A stretch of 46,301 nt of DNA, taken from Elusimicrobia bacterium GWC2_61_19. Lineage in GTDB: Bacteria > Elusimicrobiota > Elusimicrobia > Elusimicrobiales > UBA9959. Below, one piece after another: positions 7,171-14,438 of this stretch. The stretch spans positions 1-46,301 of the forward strand of contig MGUD01000025.1 of NCBI GenBank assembly GCA_001799795.1, read 5' to 3'. Position 1 is the first letter of the stretch. Each line of letters starts with the position of its first letter. Under the pieces are notes generated by a model that saw only the letters and a list, made by a program, of their open reading frames with translations, searched no databases and was not told the DNA's origin. The position numbers were made by a program, and so were the translations under genes.

Positions 7171-7716
7171 ATGAAAAGAATTATCGCAGCCATCGCTTTA
7201 ACGCTGTTCGCGGCCGGTGGAGTCAAAGCTTCTAATTACCCCTTCGATTATACTTACCAGAACGTGCAGGTGGTTTCCAAGGGCCCGGCTCTTGTGGCCA
7301 CCGTCTCGAGCGGCATAATGAGCAAGCTCGTGATAGGCTACAAGCGCGGCGGCATCCTGGGCGCCAGCAACAGCATACAGGCCGTGGTCAGGGTGACGGC
7401 CGTGGAGTATTATTCCGGCTATTCGAAGACGACCGAGCGCGTCATCGCCCTGCCGAAAGAATGGCATGGCACCGGTTTTATGACCAAGGACATGAGCCTG
7501 TACGATTTTGTTCCCGCCGGGTTCGCCGGTTCCCTGAGCAGGGTCGAAGTGGCTTTCTTCTCGGGCCCGCAGTGGGATTCCAACTATGGCGCGAATTATG
7601 TGGTTGAAAGGAACGAATTATACGGCAGCGCCGCCAGGTTCCGCTCCGAGAATAACGGCGGCCCCGACACTGACCTTTACTGCTGGGATTTCATAGTAAG
7701 CCAGATGCGCAAATAA
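7171..7716 (+). CDS. Secreted protein of unknown function, 181 aa
   Basis: The ATG at 7171 is chosen over an in-frame upstream GTG because it begins a clear signal peptide: MKRIIAAIALTLFAAGGVKA with likely cleavage after residue 20 (VKA|SNYP). An AAGGGAGA ribosome-binding site lies about 10 bases upstream. The mature part of about 160 residues is rich in Ser, Gly and Tyr with alternating hydrophobic residues (NVQVVSKGPALVATVSS, VVRVTAVEYYSGYS, LSRVEVAFFSGPQWDSNYG), which suggests an all-beta fold. No catalytic motif is visible, and there is one cysteine near the end (DLYCWDF). It would be a periplasmic or extracellular protein. The gene is single and followed by a strong hairpin terminator. 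TATAAT at 7149-7154 upstream may be part of its promoter. The family is not recognised. Confidence 0.7.
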   Translation: MKRIIAAIALTLFAAGGVKASNYPFDYTYQNVQVVSKGPALVATVSSGIMSKLVIGYKRGGILGASNSIQAVVRVTAVEYYSGYSKTTERVIALPKEWHGTGFMTKDMSLYDFVPAGFAGSLSRVEVAFFSGPQWDSNYGANYVVERNELYGSAARFRSENNGGPDTDLYCWDFIVSQMRK

Positions 7717-7740
7717 GTCTTCCCTTCCGCGGTGACAATT

Positions 7741-7772
7741 AAAAGCCGGCCTTCGCGAGAAGCCCGGCTTTT
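7741..7772. terminator. Bidirectional rho-independent terminator
   Basis: A nine-base perfect stem (AAAAGCCGG at 7741-7749 and CCGGCTTTT at 7764-7772) around a 14-base loop, with an A run on the left and a T run on the right. It works as a terminator on both strands and lies between the convergent secreted-protein gene (ends 7716) and the gre gene (ends 7828). Confidence 0.8.
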
Positions 7773-7827
7773 GATTTCGGACCGGGAAAACACGAGAAGG
7801 TGACCTTCCCCCGTTGTTCCCCGGCAG

Positions 7828-8328
7828 TTATTTGGGGTAGGTTACCGAAAGGACTTCCAGTTTTACTTCCTCGTTCTTCCTGGCGAAAGTTACGATAGTG
7901 CCGGCTTTGGCGCCAAGCAGCGCGGCGGCCAGCGGCGACGCCCAGTTTATGCGGCCCGCGGCCGGATCGGCCTCGTCTTCTCCCACTATAAAATATTCTT
8001 TTTCCGAGCCGTCGCTTTCTCTTATGCGTACGGCGCTGCCGAAGCGCGCATCGGCGGCGGCGAGGCCGCGGTGGTCCGTCAGGATGGCGCGTTTGAACTG
8101 GGTTTCGTAGTAGCTCAGGTCGATTTCCGCCTGCCTTATAGGCAGGCCGGCCTGCTCACCGGGGCGCTTGGCCAAAAGCCGCCCGGCGCGCAGCTCCGCC
8201 AGCTCTTTGATCTTCGCTTCCAGCATGGCGAGGCCCGCGGGCGTGACGTAATTGGGGCGGCCGCTGGGCTGCCGCTGCACCGGTTCTTCCGGGAGGTCCG
8301 CGTCGTTCTTTACGAAGGCCTGGCTCAT
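7828..8328 (-). CDS. GreA/GreB-family transcription factor lacking the acidic tip
   Basis: A 166-residue protein of the Gre family, which binds the RNA polymerase secondary channel. NYVTPAGLAMLEAKIKEL at about 26-43 is the start of the coiled-coil. The C-terminal FKBP-like domain (about 95-165) has the typical YFIVGEDEADPAAG, INWASPLAAALLG and GTIVTF elements. In classical GreA and GreB the coiled-coil tip carries conserved acidic residues (as in LS.NAEY) that position the catalytic Mg; here the tip region reads RPGEQAGLPIRQAEID and lacks that motif. The protein may therefore modulate polymerase without stimulating transcript cleavage. The ATG follows AAGGAATAG placed inside the end of pgl, and the gap to pgl is 3 bp, so it is the last gene of the pentose phosphate operon. 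Confidence 0.8.
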   Translation of the reverse strand: MSQAFVKNDADLPEEPVQRQPSGRPNYVTPAGLAMLEAKIKELAELRAGRLLAKRPGEQAGLPIRQAEIDLSYYETQFKRAILTDHRGLAAADARFGSAVRIRESDGSEKEYFIVGEDEADPAAGRINWASPLAAALLGAKAGTIVTFARKNEEVKLEVLSVTYPK

Positions 8329-8331
8329 GGA

Positions 8332-8994
8332 CTATTCCTTCTCGGAATATAACAGATGGAATTCACCGCGCGGGGCCAGGCGCCCTGCCGGGATCTTCTT
8401 GTCGCCGCGCGCGGCCAGGTCGAAAACTTTCCTTTTAGCCGGGCCGGCCGCCATGAGCACCACGGCGCGGGCGCGGTTGAGGGCTTTGGGCGTGAGCGTC
8501 AGCCGCATTTCCGGCTTTACGCCGCGCGGCGCGGTGATGGCCAGGGCCAGCTTCTCGCTCTTTTCGGCCGCCGAGCCCCGGAAAATAGAGGCCGTATGGC
8601 CGTCGGCCCCCAGGCCGAGAAAAACAAAATCCAGCCTGCCAGAGGGCGCCGTTTCGCTCAGCAGCTCCCTTTCATAGGAGGCCGCCGTCTTCGGCGGGTG
8701 GATGTTGGCCGGCGGGATCTTTATTTTTGAGAATAAGGCCCGGCGGACGGCCCCGAAATTGCTTTGGCGGGAAGAGGCCGGCACGCAGCGCTCGTCGGCC
8801 AGGAAAAAAACTACCCGGTCCCAGGGCAGCGGCAGGGCGGCCAGTTTTTTGAACAGCAGCGCCGGCGTCCTGCCGCCGGAGAGGGCCACCGTGAACCTGC
8901 CGTTCTTTTTAAGCAGCGCTTTTTCGAACAGGCCGGCGGCGAATCCGGCCATGGCCTCCCCGGTCCTGAATTTTCTGGTAGTGCGGTTGTTCAT
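8332..8994 (-). CDS. pgl: 6-phosphogluconolactonase
   Basis: Hydrolyses 6-phosphogluconolactone to 6-phosphogluconate, the second step of the oxidative pentose phosphate pathway, in the cytoplasm. The 220-residue length fits the DevB/Pgl family. Diagnostic elements are ALSGGRTP near residue 40, FFLADERCVP near 65-75 and GLGADGHTASIF near 125-137, the last containing the catalytic histidine region. I chose the ATG at 8994 because it overlaps the zwf stop (ATGA), the usual coupling of these genes; the open frame upstream of it lies inside zwf. It is followed after 3 bp by the gre-like gene. The enzyme looks complete. Confidence 0.93.
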   Translation of the reverse strand: MNNRTTRKFRTGEAMAGFAAGLFEKALLKKNGRFTVALSGGRTPALLFKKLAALPLPWDRVVFFLADERCVPASSRQSNFGAVRRALFSKIKIPPANIHPPKTAASYERELLSETAPSGRLDFVFLGLGADGHTASIFRGSAAEKSEKLALAITAPRGVKPEMRLTLTPKALNRARAVVLMAAGPAKRKVFDLAARGDKKIPAGRLAPRGEFHLLYSEKE

Positions 8995-10481
8995 AGTTGT
9001 ATCCAGGACCGTCCGTCTTTCTTTATAAGTTCGTCCGCCGCGGCCGGGCCGGGGGTGCCGTCCGCGTAGGCGTGCAGGGGTTCGGTCGCCGGCGCGGCGC
9101 TCCAGGCCTCTAGCAGCGGGGCCAGGAATTGCCACATAAAGCCGATCTCGTAGGAGCTCAGGAAAAGTGTCTGGTCTCCGGACATGGCCTCTATCAGCAG
9201 GCGCTCGTAATCCGTGGGGTAGCCGGCGGCTTCATGGCCTTCAGGGCGGTAGTCCAGCCCCATGCTGCGCGGCGTAAAGCAGAGTTTCGGTCCCGGGTGC
9301 TTGCTGATGAGGGAAAAAGAGACCCGCTCCTCGGGCTGTATGCCGAAGGAGAACACGTTGGGATAGCCGATGTCGATATGCGTGAAGATGCCGTGGTCCG
9401 GTTTTTTGTAGACCACGTCTATGCGCGTCTTTTTGCTGCCGGTCTTTTTGCCGGCCCGCACGTAGAAAGGCACGCCGCGCCAGCGGTCGTTGTCCACCAG
9501 GAACTTGAAGGCCAGGAAGGTTTCCTCGGCCGAACCGGGCGCGACGCCGGGTTCGCTCCGGTAGCCGGCGTATTGCCCGCGCACCGTCTGCCGCCGCACT
9601 TCTTCCCGGGTCAGCGGGCGGATGCTTTCGAAGAAACGCCGTTTTTCGGTCTTGAAATCCGTGTCCCGGAAAGTGGACGGCAGGTCCATGGCGGTGATGG
9701 CGGCCAGCTGCAGGATGTGGCTCATCATGTCCCGCGCCAGCCCCATGCGCTCGAAGAAGGCGGCGCGGCCCTCCAGGCCCAGCTCCTCGAAGACGGTGAT
9801 CTGCACGTGGTCCACGAACCTGTTGTTCCAGGTGCCGTCGAAGACGGCGTTGGCCGAGCGCAGCGCCATGACGTTCTGCACCGTTTCCTTGCCGGTAAAA
9901 TGGTCTATGCGGTACACCTGCGCTTCCGGCGCGGCCAGCTTCAGTCCCGCGTCCAGCGAGGCCGCGCTTTCCAGGCTGGAGCCGTAGGGCTTTTCTATTA
10001 TGACCCTGGACCAGCAGGTGCAGTCCGTCGGGTCGGAGAGGAGGCCGGAGGTCTTCAGCTTGGAGGTGATCGGCTCGAAAGCCGCGGGGGGCGTGGCCAG
10101 GTAGAAAAGGCGTTTTTTCTTTACGCCGGACTTCGCGTCCAGCGCCGTCAGGCGGTCCGCCAGGCGCCGGTAAAAGGCGTCGCTCTCGTAATCCGCCTGG
10201 ATGTATTCCAGGCGCTCCAGGAAAGAGCTGAAGACCTCGGGGGCGGGGGTAAAGCCGGCCTTGAGCACCGTGTCCCAGAGGCGGCTTTCCAGCGCGCCGC
10301 GGTCCAAAGGCGTGCGCGAGACCAGGACAGCGTAGAAATTCCTGGGGGTGAGTTTTTTTTCGCAAAGTCCGAAGAGGGCCGGGATGATCTTCCTGGCGGC
10401 CAGGTCCCCGGTGGCCCCGAACAGTATGAAGCCGCAGCTTTCCGGCCGCATCTCCTGGCAGAAGCCCAGTGTTTCAGTCAT
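8991..10481 (-). CDS. zwf: Glucose-6-phosphate 1-dehydrogenase
   Basis: Oxidises glucose-6-phosphate to 6-phosphogluconolactone and makes NADPH; first enzyme of the oxidative pentose phosphate pathway. The 496 residues are a normal family length. The coenzyme loop FGATGDLA is at 21-28, and EKPYG at 163-167 is the conserved K-P element. The substrate-binding signature is RIDHFTGKE at 191-199, with H194 and K198 conserved; the usual RIDHYLGKE is altered at two positions (F, T). The catalytic histidine is in DMMSHILQ (H255). It starts 30 bp after gnd and overlaps pgl by 4 bp. Gene order gnd-zwf-pgl means the oxidative branch is one transcriptional unit. Confidence 0.96.
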   Translation of the reverse strand: MTETLGFCQEMRPESCGFILFGATGDLAARKIIPALFGLCEKKLTPRNFYAVLVSRTPLDRGALESRLWDTVLKAGFTPAPEVFSSFLERLEYIQADYESDAFYRRLADRLTALDAKSGVKKKRLFYLATPPAAFEPITSKLKTSGLLSDPTDCTCWSRVIIEKPYGSSLESAASLDAGLKLAAPEAQVYRIDHFTGKETVQNVMALRSANAVFDGTWNNRFVDHVQITVFEELGLEGRAAFFERMGLARDMMSHILQLAAITAMDLPSTFRDTDFKTEKRRFFESIRPLTREEVRRQTVRGQYAGYRSEPGVAPGSAEETFLAFKFLVDNDRWRGVPFYVRAGKKTGSKKTRIDVVYKKPDHGIFTHIDIGYPNVFSFGIQPEERVSFSLISKHPGPKLCFTPRSMGLDYRPEGHEAAGYPTDYERLLIEAMSGDQTLFLSSYEIGFMWQFLAPLLEAWSAAPATEPLHAYADGTPGPAAADELIKKDGRSWIQL

Positions 10482-10511
10482 AAAATATATCCCGGCCCCG
10501 GCGGGCGCCGC

Positions 10512-11414
10512 CTACTTCCCGGTTACTTCGTGGCCGCCGAACTCGTTGCGCAGCGCGGCCGACAGCCGGTCGCCGAAATCGTCCTTCATCTGCGAACGGA
10601 AGCGTTTGAAAAGCGAGACGGAAATAGCGGGCAGGGGCACGCCCAGGCGCGCCGCTTCCTCCACGGTCCAGCGGCCCTCGCCGGAATCAGGAACCACGCC
10701 TTCCACTTTTTCAAGTTTTGGGTCCTTGTCGAAAGCGTTTTGGGCCAGTTCAAGCAGCCAGGAGCGGATCACGCTGCCGCGGTTCCAGACCGAAGCCAGT
10801 TCCGCCATGTCGATGTCGCCGAAGGGGGAGGCCTTCAGCAGTTCGAAGCCCTCGCCGTAGGCTTCCATCATGGCGTACTCGATGCCGTTGTGCACCATTT
10901 TGGTGAAATGGCCGGCGCCGGACCCGCCGCAGTGCATATAGCCGCCTTCCTGGCACAGGGCTTTAAGAAAGGGTTCCGCTTTCCGGAACGAAGTTTCCGT
11001 CCCTCCGGTCATTATGCAGTAGCCTTTTTCCAAGCCCCAGATTCCGCCTGAGACGCCGGCGTCCAGGAAGTCTATCCCCATTTCAGCCGCTTTTTCTGAG
11101 CGGCGCACCGCGTCATGCCAGTTGCCGTTGGCGCCGTCTATTATCATGTCGCCTTTGCGCAGCAGCGAGAGCAGCCCGAGAAAAAGCGTTTCGGTGGGCT
11201 GGCCGGCCGGCAGCATCATCCAAACGACGCAGGGCTCCGTCAGTTTTGAAAAAAGTTCGGTAAGCGTGGCGGCCGGGATGACGCCCTTATCCGCAAGCGC
11301 GGCGGCCTTTTCCGGCGTGCGGTTCCAGACCACGGGCGTGATCCCCTTGGCGGCCAGGCGCAGCGCCATGTTGGCCCCCATCCGTCCCATCCCGGCAATA
11401 GCAATAGAATGCAT
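10512..11414 (-). CDS. gnd: 6-phosphogluconate dehydrogenase, decarboxylating (short form)
   Basis: Converts 6-phosphogluconate to ribulose-5-phosphate and CO2, reducing NAD(P). At 300 residues it belongs to the short class rather than the roughly 470-residue E. coli type. The dinucleotide fold has GMGRMG at 8-13, and NRT at 31-33, where Asn-Arg at the end of strand 2 suggests NADP use. Substrate and catalytic motifs are DAGVSGGIWGLEKGY (118-132) and HFTKMVHNGIEYAMM, with catalytic K172 and N176. The start follows a GGGGGAC ribosome-binding site. Upstream, between this gene and tkt, is a 181-bp fold-back repeat. zwf follows after 30 bp. Confidence 0.94.
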   Translation of the reverse strand: MHSIAIAGMGRMGANMALRLAAKGITPVVWNRTPEKAAALADKGVIPAATLTELFSKLTEPCVVWMMLPAGQPTETLFLGLLSLLRKGDMIIDGANGNWHDAVRRSEKAAEMGIDFLDAGVSGGIWGLEKGYCIMTGGTETSFRKAEPFLKALCQEGGYMHCGGSGAGHFTKMVHNGIEYAMMEAYGEGFELLKASPFGDIDMAELASVWNRGSVIRSWLLELAQNAFDKDPKLEKVEGVVPDSGEGRWTVEEAARLGVPLPAISVSLFKRFRSQMKDDFGDRLSAALRNEFGGHEVTGK

Positions 11415-11447
11415 ATATTGTCCCCCTGAAAAACTGTGTGTTATCTT

Positions 11448-11628
11448 GCGTCTTTGCCAAGAAACGCGAGATGCGAAGTCGGGTTGGCCAGGGTATGGGC
11501 CCGTCGGGCACGGGGTCGGGACACACCGTGCCCGCCCCTCCTCTCTCAGTCGCCGCGCTTACGTAAGCGGCTCCTTCCGAGAGGGCCCGCCGAACCCATA
11601 CCCTGGCCAGCCCTCCGGGCAAAGACGC
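11448..11628. repeat. 181-bp fold-back intergenic repeat, copy 1
   Basis: The element is bounded by perfect 11-base inverted ends, GCGTCTTTGCC (11448-11458) and GGCAAAGACGC (11618-11628). Nested pairs lie inside: GGCCAGGGTATGGG (11486-11499) with its complement at 11595-11608, CGGGCACGG (11505-11513) with CCGTGCCCG (11526-11534), CCTCTC (11540-11545) with GAGAGG (11579-11584), and a central 14-base palindrome CGCTTACGTAAGCG (11556-11569). The left half recurs at 46223-46301 with long identical stretches, so this is a dispersed element. It sits 12 bp beyond the tkt stop and 33 bp before the gnd start, inside an otherwise tight cluster. It carries no gene. It may be a small non-autonomous (MITE-like) element, or a structured RNA that attenuates tkt-gnd read-through. 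No target-site duplication is evident. Confidence 0.85.
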
Positions 11629-11640
11629 GGTGTAACTAAA

Positions 11641-13605
11641 TTACTTTACCAACTTCTTGGCGGCGGCGGCTATTTTTTCCGCCGTCAGGCCCAGCGCGGC
11701 GTACACTTGGCCGGCCGGCGCCGACTTGCCGAAAGTCTCCACGCCGATAGTCTCCACCTCGGTTCCCACCAGTTCCGTCCAGCCGATGCTGCGGCCGGCT
11801 TCCACCGCCAGCTTGGGCAGGTTGGGCAGGAATACCGAATCCCTGTAGGCCTTGTCCTGCTCGCGGAACAGCTCGAACGAGGGGACTGAAATTATGCGCG
11901 CCGCTATCCCGTCCTTCTCCAGCAGGGCCGCGGCCTCGAAAAGCAGGGACACTTCCGAGCCGGAAGCTATCAGCTCTATCGACGGCACCGTGGACGGGCC
12001 GCGCAGCAGGTAGGCGCCGCGCTTCAGGCCGGCCGCTATCTTCTCCCGGTACTGCGTCATCAGCGGCAGCTTCTGGCGCGACAGGGCCAGGCAGGCCGGG
12101 CGTTTGGAGCGCACCGCCAGTTCCCAGGCGTAAAGCGTTTCCCAGGCGTCCGCCGGGCGCAGCACCAGCAGGCCCGGTATCAGCCGCAGGCTCATCAGGT
12201 GTTCCACCGGCTGGTGGGTGGGGCCGTCCTCGCCCACGCCTATGCTGTCGTGCGTGAACACGAACACCGCCGGCGTCTGCATTACGGCGGCCAGGCGCAG
12301 CGCCGGGCGCATATAGTCCGAGAACACCAGGAAGGTGGCGCCGAAAGGTATCAGCCCGCCGTGCAGCGCCAGGCCGTTGACGATGGCGCCCATGGCGTGC
12401 TCGCGTATGCCGAAGTGCAGCGTGCGCCCCGGCTCCTTTATGAAATCGGTCTTGGTGGAGGGGCCCAGGTCGGCCGAACCGCCGGTGAAGCCCGGCAGGG
12501 CGTCGGCCAGCAGGTTGATTACCTTGCCGCCGGCCTCGCGGGTGGCCATGGGTTTGTCAAAGAAGGTAGCGTCGGGGTTGAAGAGTCCTTCGGGGATCTC
12601 GCGGCCGAGCATGGCCTTGGCCAGCTCCGCCTTTTCCGGCAGCGCCACGGCGTAATTCTTCCAGAGCTTCAGCCAGCGCTTACGGTCCTTCTCGCCGGCG
12701 GCGGCCTGCTCGGCAAAGCGCGCCTTGGCTTCCTCGGGCACGAAGAACGGCTCGGTGGAAGGCCAGTTCAGCGCTTTCTTGGTGGCCAGTATCTCTTCGG
12801 GCTTGAGCGGCTCGCCGTGCACGGAATTTTTGTCCTGCTTGGGGCTGGCGAAACCGATATGGGTCCTGGCTATTATGATGGAAGGGGATTCGGTCTCGCG
12901 TTTGGCTTTCTTTATGGCGGAATCGATCTCGTCCAGGTCATTGCCGTTCTCAACTTCTATCACCTGCCAGTTCTGCGCCAGGAAGCGCTTTTTTACGTCT
13001 TCGGTGAAGGCCAGGCCGGTGGACCCCTCTATGGTGATGCCGTTGGAATCATAAAGGCAGATCAGTTTGCACAGCTTCATGGTGCCGGCGAGCGACGCCG
13101 CTTCGTAGGAGAGGCCTTCCATCAGGTCCCCGTCGCCGCACAGCACGTAGGTGAAATGGTCCACCAGCGCGAACTCCGGCGTGTTGAGCTTTTCGGCCAG
13201 AAGTTTTTCGGCCAGGGCCAGGCCCACGGCGTTGGCGAAGCCCTGCCCGAGCGGGCCGGTGGTGGTTTCCACGCCTTTGGTGTGGCGGTATTCCGGGTGG
13301 CCGGGGGTAAGACTATCGAGCTGGCGAAATTTCTTCAACTGGTCCATCTCAAGACCGTAGCCGTAGAGATGCAGCATGGAATAAAGCATGGAGGACCCGT
13401 GCCCGGCCGATAGCACGAAGCGGTCCCGGTCGAACCACTCGGGGTCGGAGGGGACGAATTTTAGGTGGCCGGCCCAGACGGCGTAGGCCAGCGGCGCGGC
13501 GCCCAGCGGCAGGCCGGGGTGGCCGCTGTCGGCCTGGCCGACCATGTCTATGGAAAGGGTCCTAATGGTGTTGACGCACAGGTTGTCGGTGGTATCGAAT
13601 TTCAT
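11641..13605 (-). CDS. tkt: Transketolase
   Basis: Thiamine-diphosphate enzyme that moves two-carbon units between sugar phosphates in the non-oxidative pentose phosphate pathway. The 654 residues match the family. Motifs are SGHPGLPLG at 27-35, AGHGSSMLY at 67-75, PGHPE at 101-105, the TPP/Mg site CGDGDLMEG at 156-164, and GIREHAMGAIVNG in the pyrimidine-binding half, followed by FVFTHDSIGVGEDGPTHQ. I chose ATG 13605 because it has GGAGC upstream, overlaps the nudix stop by 4 bp (ATGA) and starts at the conserved N-terminus; the frame is open further upstream only inside the nudix gene. The fold-back repeat lies 12 bp after the stop. Confidence 0.96.
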   Translation of the reverse strand: MKFDTTDNLCVNTIRTLSIDMVGQADSGHPGLPLGAAPLAYAVWAGHLKFVPSDPEWFDRDRFVLSAGHGSSMLYSMLHLYGYGLEMDQLKKFRQLDSLTPGHPEYRHTKGVETTTGPLGQGFANAVGLALAEKLLAEKLNTPEFALVDHFTYVLCGDGDLMEGLSYEAASLAGTMKLCKLICLYDSNGITIEGSTGLAFTEDVKKRFLAQNWQVIEVENGNDLDEIDSAIKKAKRETESPSIIIARTHIGFASPKQDKNSVHGEPLKPEEILATKKALNWPSTEPFFVPEEAKARFAEQAAAGEKDRKRWLKLWKNYAVALPEKAELAKAMLGREIPEGLFNPDATFFDKPMATREAGGKVINLLADALPGFTGGSADLGPSTKTDFIKEPGRTLHFGIREHAMGAIVNGLALHGGLIPFGATFLVFSDYMRPALRLAAVMQTPAVFVFTHDSIGVGEDGPTHQPVEHLMSLRLIPGLLVLRPADAWETLYAWELAVRSKRPACLALSRQKLPLMTQYREKIAAGLKRGAYLLRGPSTVPSIELIASGSEVSLLFEAAALLEKDGIAARIISVPSFELFREQDKAYRDSVFLPNLPKLAVEAGRSIGWTELVGTEVETIGVETFGKSAPAGQVYAALGLTAEKIAAAAKKLVK

Positions 13606-14168
13606 TTTTGCTCCAATAATTTTATTTTCCACGCCTGCAAAGCTATTATGGTCTTGGCGTCCTTTATGACGCCCTTCTTCACAAGTTCCCACGCTTTTCT
13701 AAAAGGGAGTATTTCCGTGTGAAGGAACTCGTCCTCGTCGGGGCTGGCCGTCCCGCCGCACAGCCCGGTGGCCGTAAAAATATGCAGCACCTCATTGGAG
13801 AAAGCGGTGGTAGGCCAAAATGAGATCAAAGGTTTAATGCTGGCGGCCGTATAGCCGGTCTCTTCCTTAAGCTCCGCCTTCACCCGGGCCAGCGGTTTGT
13901 CCGACCCCGAATTTAATTTTCCGGCGGGGATCTCCAGCGTCACTAATTTAACAGGATACCTGTACTGGTGCACGAACACAATGCGCCCATCGTCCAGCAC
14001 CGGCAGCACCGCCACGGCGCCCATATGGTCCATGAAAGCGCGCGTCGCCTTCTTCCCGTTGGGCAGCACCACCGTATCCGCCCTGAAATCCACCGTCCCG
14101 GAGAACACCACCCGCTTCCTGTGGAAATCCTCCCGCAGCCCGGCATGCCTGTCTTTCATATTCGCCAT
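13602..14168 (-). CDS. Nudix hydrolase, ADP-ribose pyrophosphatase-like, with variant box
   Basis: An 188-residue Nudix protein similar in layout to NudF-type ADP-ribose pyrophosphatases: an N-terminal strand segment (KRVVFSGTVDFRADTVVLP), then AVAVLPVLDDGRIVFVHQYRYP, then the Nudix box at about 93-115. The box reads GKLNSGSDKPLARVKAELKE, then ETGY. The core glutamates of the REUXEE part are kept, but the first box glutamate is Ser and the Arg before the catalytic Glu is Ala. It may hydrolyse ADP-ribose or another nucleotide diphosphate linked to sugar, which would suit a sugar-phosphate operon. It overlaps tkt by 4 bp and is the first gene of the operon. TATAAT lies seven bases before the ATG. 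Confidence 0.85.
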   Translation of the reverse strand: MANMKDRHAGLREDFHRKRVVFSGTVDFRADTVVLPNGKKATRAFMDHMGAVAVLPVLDDGRIVFVHQYRYPVKLVTLEIPAGKLNSGSDKPLARVKAELKEETGYTAASIKPLISFWPTTAFSNEVLHIFTATGLCGGTASPDEDEFLHTEILPFRKAWELVKKGVIKDAKTIIALQAWKIKLLEQK

Positions 14169-14175
14169 CTTCTCA

Positions 14176-14181
14176 ATTATA
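14176..14181 (-). promoter_or_regulatory. -10 element for the nudix-tkt-gnd-zwf-pgl-gre cluster
   Basis: TATAAT reads on the minus strand from 14181 to 14176, with seven bases (TGAGAAG) before the ATG at 14168. A start point about seven bases downstream would put +1 at the start codon, though the GAGAAG could also serve as a weak ribosome-binding site if transcription starts elsewhere. No good -35 was seen at 17 bp. Confidence 0.45.
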
Positions 14182-14240
14182 TAATTTCCGTAAAATAACT
14201 ATTCGTTATTTATTGCGTCTAGGCACACTTGCCCAGGTTC

Positions 14241-14305
14241 GGCGGAGGTGGGGTTGCCGCTCGCCCCTACGCCCTAAAATTGCTCCCGTCAACCCCGCCT
14301 CCGCC
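14241..14305. repeat. GC-rich hairpin in the divergent nudix/dnaE spacer
   Basis: Arms of 16 bases, GGCGGAGGTGGGGTTG at 14241-14256 and CAACCCCGCCTCCGCC at 14290-14305, pair perfectly except for one G-T wobble, with a 33-base loop. It lies about 70 bp upstream of the nudix start and 134 bp upstream of dnaE, so it is not a terminator for a coding gene of either direction. Like the repeat at 11448 it begins near a GCGTCT sequence (about 14215), but the internal sequence differs, so common origin is not shown. It could be a second type of palindromic intergenic element. Confidence 0.65.
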
Positions 14306-14381
14306 TTCCCCGACTACGCTAACTTGCGGTCCCGAAAACAGCATTTTTCACTGTAAATTCCTAAGCGGCCCTATTTATTTA

Positions 14382-14387
14382 TATAAT
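14382..14387 (+). promoter_or_regulatory. Possible -10 element for dnaE
   Basis: TATAAT at 14382-14387 lies 51 bases before the dnaE ATG at 14439. No convincing -35 was seen 16-18 bp upstream. The untranslated leader of about 45 bases lacks a ribosome-binding site before the ATG; a second weak element, CATATT, sits seven bases from the ATG, so the true start is unclear. Confidence 0.35.
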
Positions 14388-14438
14388 TAAGGCCTGTGAC
14401 CGGGGAAGGGCACAGGGCGTTTATACATATTTGTCTTA

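Noticed and set aside
9129-11051. 640-codon plus-strand open frame across zwf and gnd
   Set aside because: It is antisense to well-supported zwf and gnd genes, and its product is rich in Arg, Gly and Ala, the usual effect of GC-rich third positions. It is a shadow frame.
11415-11640. CRISPR or tandem repeat array
   Set aside because: The repeated segments are inverted, not direct with spacers, and there is a single unit.
14215-14340. Third copy of the 181-bp fold-back repeat
   Set aside because: It shares only a short GCGTCT start and the palindromic style; internal arms differ, so I treat it as a separate hairpin.
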